Assembly (NCBI GenBank): GCA_045531205.1
Contig: JAZSDN010000100.1
Coordinates: 1 to 24,033 of the forward strand
Source: JAZNQL01 sp045531205
Lineage (GTDB): Bacteria; Bacillota; Clostridia; UMGS1883; UMGS1540
Direction: 5' to 3'
DNA: 24,033 bases
The position numbers and the translations under genes were made by a program. The notes under the pieces were generated by a model that worked only from the letters and a program-made list of their open reading frames with translations, was not told the DNA's origin and searched no databases. Positions 21,816-24,033 of this stretch are shown in pieces; positions within the stretch are counted from its first letter, which is position 1; each line of letters opens with the position of its first letter.

Positions 21816-22978
21816 TATAATTCTTCTCCTTTTATAATAACTTTTTTAATATTTATATCATCATCAAATATTACAAGGTCGGCAATGTAACCTTTTTCTA
21901 AAATTCCTCTGTCCGAAAGTCCCATTACACGGGCGGGAGTTTTGGTTATCATTTTTACTGCGTCGCAAAGAGGAACTTCTGCAAGTTTGTACATTACTCT
22001 TATAAGTCTGTCGGCTGTTGCTACACTGCCTGCAAAGGCTGTCATATCGGAAACAAATGCAACTCCGTCTTTTATTACGCAAACATCGCCTTCGTCTTTT
22101 GCACCAAGCACTGCTTCCTTTAAGTCTGTGCCTGCTGCACGCATAGAGTCTGTAACAAGACAGATTTTATCAGCACCCTTTACTTTGTAAATAAGCTGTA
22201 AAAGTTCTTTTGGCAGATGGCATCCGTCGGCTATAACCTCTACTGTTACCTCATCCTCCAAAAGCGAGAACTCAACTGCTCCGCCATAGCGGTAGGCGTT
22301 GCGGCGGCTTACTGTGTTCATCCCTGAATAAAGGTGAGTTGCAAGGCATACGCCTTTATTTAAAAATGGCTTAAGCTCGGAGTACACTGCACTTGTGTGT
22401 GCAAAAGCCGCTAAAATATTATTTTCTTTTAAAAAGTCAGCAAGCTCTTCGCTGCCCTCAAGCTCGGGGGCAAAGCTTATACGCGAAAGAACTTCTTTTC
22501 CCGCATCAAAATATGCCTCGTATTCTTCTTTTTGGGGAGTTCTTAAAAATTCGGGCTTTTGTGCACCGCGGAATTCATACGAAAAATATGGCCCTTCAAG
22601 ATGTGCACCTGCAATATGTATACGACCTGGGGCATTTTTCTTTACTGCCTCTGTCATATTATTTAAAAATTTTATAGTAGCATCAACCGAGCCAGAAGTA
22701 CAGGTTGGATAAATGGTTGTTGTGCCGTGCTTTGCGTGGGTAGCTGCGGCTTTTAATATATCCTCTTCTTCGCCGTCGGAAAAATCGTATCCGCCCGCAC
22801 CATGAGTATGTATATCTATAAATCCTGCTGAAACATAGTTTCCTTCAGCATCAATCTCTGTGTCGAAAGAAAGGTCTTTTTCGGTTATTTCGTTAATATA
22901 TCCGTCTTTTATATAAATGTTTTTGCCGTGTATAAGCTCATCGCTTACCAAAACGGCATTTTTAATTTTAGTAATCAT
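21815..22978 (-). CDS. nagA: N-acetylglucosamine-6-phosphate deacetylase
   Basis: Removes the acetyl group from GlcNAc-6-phosphate to feed NagB. The 387 residues form an amidohydrolase barrel with H57-T-H59 in IDIHTHG, the metal ligand Glu128 in HLEGPYF, His194 in AFAHTSA, His215 in THLYSGMN and the catalytic Asp277 in LVTDSM. Full family length. GGAGG lies upstream of the ATG. It is the first gene of the nag operon, 24 bases after the promoter -10, and divergent from an AraC regulator. GalNAc-6-phosphate is an alternative substrate (AgaA-type) that motifs do not exclude. Confidence 0.95.
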   Translation of the reverse strand: MITKIKNAVLVSDELIHGKNIYIKDGYINEITEKDLSFDTEIDAEGNYVSAGFIDIHTHGAGGYDFSDGEEEDILKAAATHAKHGTTTIYPTCTSGSVDATIKFLNNMTEAVKKNAPGRIHIAGAHLEGPYFSYEFRGAQKPEFLRTPQKEEYEAYFDAGKEVLSRISFAPELEGSEELADFLKENNILAAFAHTSAVYSELKPFLNKGVCLATHLYSGMNTVSRRNAYRYGGAVEFSLLEDEVTVEVIADGCHLPKELLQLIYKVKGADKICLVTDSMRAAGTDLKEAVLGAKDEGDVCVIKDGVAFVSDMTAFAGSVATADRLIRVMYKLAEVPLCDAVKMITKTPARVMGLSDRGILEKGYIADLVIFDDDINIKKVIIKGEEL

Positions 22979-22991
22979 TTCAATTTCCTCC

Positions 22992-23108
22992 TTGACAGTT
23001 TTATTATATAGTGTTAAAATGTCTTTGTAAATGGATTTTATTGTGATTATTTAGACAATATTATACTGTTTTGGCTTTAAATACCTCTGCTTTTTTGGAC
23101 AATTTTAT
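22992..23108 (+). repeat. Three direct repeats, candidate AraC-protein sites
   Basis: A 13-base motif T-N-GACA-R-T-W-TTAT occurs three times in the same orientation: TTGACAGTTTTAT at 22992-23004, TAGACAATATTAT at 23052-23064 and TGGACAATTTTAT at 23096-23108. The last two match over 15 bases with two differences. The first overlaps the nagA -10 box. Spacings are 60 and 44 bases. AraC proteins commonly bind direct repeats. Confidence 0.55.
23003..23031 (-). promoter_or_regulatory. Promoter of the nag operon
   Basis: On the minus strand: TTTACA (23031-23026), a 17-bp spacer and TATAAT (23008-23003). A start near 22996 gives a very short leader before the nagA ribosome site. Confidence 0.8.
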
Positions 23109-23135
23109 GTATAGTATGAAAAAATAGGAGTTTTT

Positions 23136-23942
23136 ATGGAAATTTTATTGCCACGTATAAAAGATTTAAGACTTTCGGTTGAAGAGGTTTCTTTATATGT
23201 ACCGCCCCTTGCCAGAGCATGGAGGGGAGACCCCAAAGGTCATATAGGAATAATGGACGCCTTTTTTTATATTGTAAAAGGCGAATGTTTTCTTAAGATA
23301 GAAGATAAAAGCTGTGTTTTAAAGGCGGGCGACCTTGCCTTTTTGCCAAAGGGCAGAATGAGAACCTATACCCGTATTTCGGAAGATTTCGGTCTTTACG
23401 AAATTCTTTTTTCGGCAAAAACAGGCGAAAAAGACCTTTTTCCTTTCCTTGGAATTTACGAAGGCGGTGCTGTTTGCCCCTGCCCCGAAAAAACAAAAAA
23501 GCTTTTTGAATCCTCCCTTCGTTACGAGCACAACAAAAGCGGCCTTTTTGATATAAAAGCTTTATCAAATCTTGCCGCCATAATAGAAGAATATATTGTT
23601 TTGCGTGCCGAAGCAGAGTCCCGTCAGGAGCCTTTTTCTGAAGTAGTGGAGTATATGCGAAAAAACACACAGAAAAAAATAACATTGCAAGAGCTTGCAA
23701 AGCTTTCGTTTATGCAGCCAACATATTTTATAAAAAAATTCAGGGAAGCATACGGAGCTTCCCCTATGGAATATTGTGCAAGCCTTAAGCTTTACGAGGC
23801 TATGAGCCTTCTTGCAGGAGGATATGAAAAAATAGATGCAGTTGCAAAGGCTGTGGGTTTTTCGGATTCTGCATACTTTTCAAGATTCTTTAAAAAGCAT
23901 ACAGGACTTTCGCCAATAGAGTACAGGGCTATATTTAAATAA
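23136..23942 (+). CDS. AraC-family transcriptional regulator with cupin sensor domain
   Basis: A 268-residue regulator. Residues about 20-90 form a cupin-like ligand domain (GECFLKIEDKSCVLKAGDLAFLPKG). Residues about 170-268 carry the two AraC helix-turn-helix motifs: ITLQELAKLSFMQPTYFIKKF, then IDAVAKAVGFSDSAYFSRFF with the family ending KKHTGLSPIEYR. TAGGAG precedes the ATG. It is divergent from nagA across a 157-base intergenic region holding three direct repeats, so it is the likely activator or switch of the amino-sugar operon. The ligand (free or phosphorylated amino sugar) is not determinable. I could not place a good plus-strand promoter; TATAGT at 23110-23115 is a possible -10. Confidence 0.92.
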   Translation: MEILLPRIKDLRLSVEEVSLYVPPLARAWRGDPKGHIGIMDAFFYIVKGECFLKIEDKSCVLKAGDLAFLPKGRMRTYTRISEDFGLYEILFSAKTGEKDLFPFLGIYEGGAVCPCPEKTKKLFESSLRYEHNKSGLFDIKALSNLAAIIEEYIVLRAEAESRQEPFSEVVEYMRKNTQKKITLQELAKLSFMQPTYFIKKFREAYGASPMEYCASLKLYEAMSLLAGGYEKIDAVAKAVGFSDSAYFSRFFKKHTGLSPIEYRAIFK

Positions 23943-23990
23943 AAAATGGGATGTAAAAAAAGTCCAGACCGCAAAAAACAAAGAAATATT

Positions 23991-24017
23991 GTAGGGAACG
24001 CCCATAAAGGGCGTTCC
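23991..24017 (+). repeat. REP-like element 3 (intergenic), may double as the AraC terminator
   Basis: GTAG (23991-23994) is directly followed by a perfect 9-bp hairpin, GGAACGCCC with its complement and loop ATAAA (23995-24017). TTATTTTTTC follows, so it may also terminate the AraC transcript. It shares ATTGTAGGG with elements 1 and 2, but its stem lacks the G/A mismatch and the CGG/CCG core. Confidence 0.6.
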
Positions 24018-24033
24018 TTATTTTTTCAGGGAG

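Noticed and set aside
1..24033. CRISPR array, tRNA or rRNA genes, integrase or phage modules
   Set aside because: I saw no regularly spaced direct repeats, no cloverleaf-like segments and no integrase, terminase or capsid motifs. The RAYT is the only mobile-type gene.

Overview
The window looks like chromosome from a low-GC Firmicute, most likely an anaerobic, possibly gut-associated, member of the Clostridia. Four things point there: A/T-rich codon use with strong AGGAGG-type ribosome sites and several TTG/GTG starts; GerMN, DacF-type and S-layer-homology (SLH) proteins; a meso-diaminopimelate dehydrogenase; and sigma-A promoters with 17-bp spacers. The genus cannot be named from the sequence alone.

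Layout. (1) 1-1900, minus strand: an alanine/glycine:Na+ symporter behind a single-aptamer glycine riboswitch with a visible terminator and antiterminator. (2) 1923-6961, minus strand: a five-gene run of ComEA-like protein, OmpR-family response regulator, sensor kinase, GerMN lipoprotein and citrate synthase. (3) 7094-11375, plus strand: a D,D-carboxypeptidase, then thioredoxin, prmA, rsmE and an unknown membrane protein; its promoter shares a -10 region with the divergent comEA promoter. (4) 11425-13640: an SDR oxidoreductase of the D-mannonate (UxuB) type and a divergent methionine gamma-lyase-family PLP enzyme. (5) 13650-14344: a relic of a REP-associated tyrosine transposase (RAYT), then a small unknown gene divergent from an XRE regulator, with a 17-bp inverted repeat flanking the promoter region. 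(6) 14356-16551: mnmA and divergent ddh. (7) 16551-17042: an intact RAYT whose ATG overlaps the ddh stop. (8) 17143-23942: an amino-sugar locus, nagA-nagB-GH109-like oxidoreductase-secreted SLH protein, opposite an AraC regulator.

The most unusual signal is a mobile-repeat system. Two palindromes of one design lie in opposite orientation, in frame, inside the RAYT gene. Each has the tetranucleotide GTAG directly followed by a 6-bp stem, a G/A mismatch, CGG, a T loop, CCG and the closing strand. A third GTAG-headed hairpin, with a perfect 9-bp stem, sits at the right end of the window. GTAG followed by a hairpin is the known architecture of REP elements recognised by RAYT proteins, so these are probably this enzyme family's substrates, and two of them have become coding sequence of the enzyme.

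The nag locus reads as one coherent pathway. A secreted, wall-anchored carbohydrate-active protein and an intracellular GH109-like enzyme would release N-acetylhexosamines. NagA and NagB would turn the 6-phosphates into fructose-6-phosphate and ammonia. The divergent AraC protein is the likely switch, and three direct repeats in the shared intergenic region are candidate binding sites.
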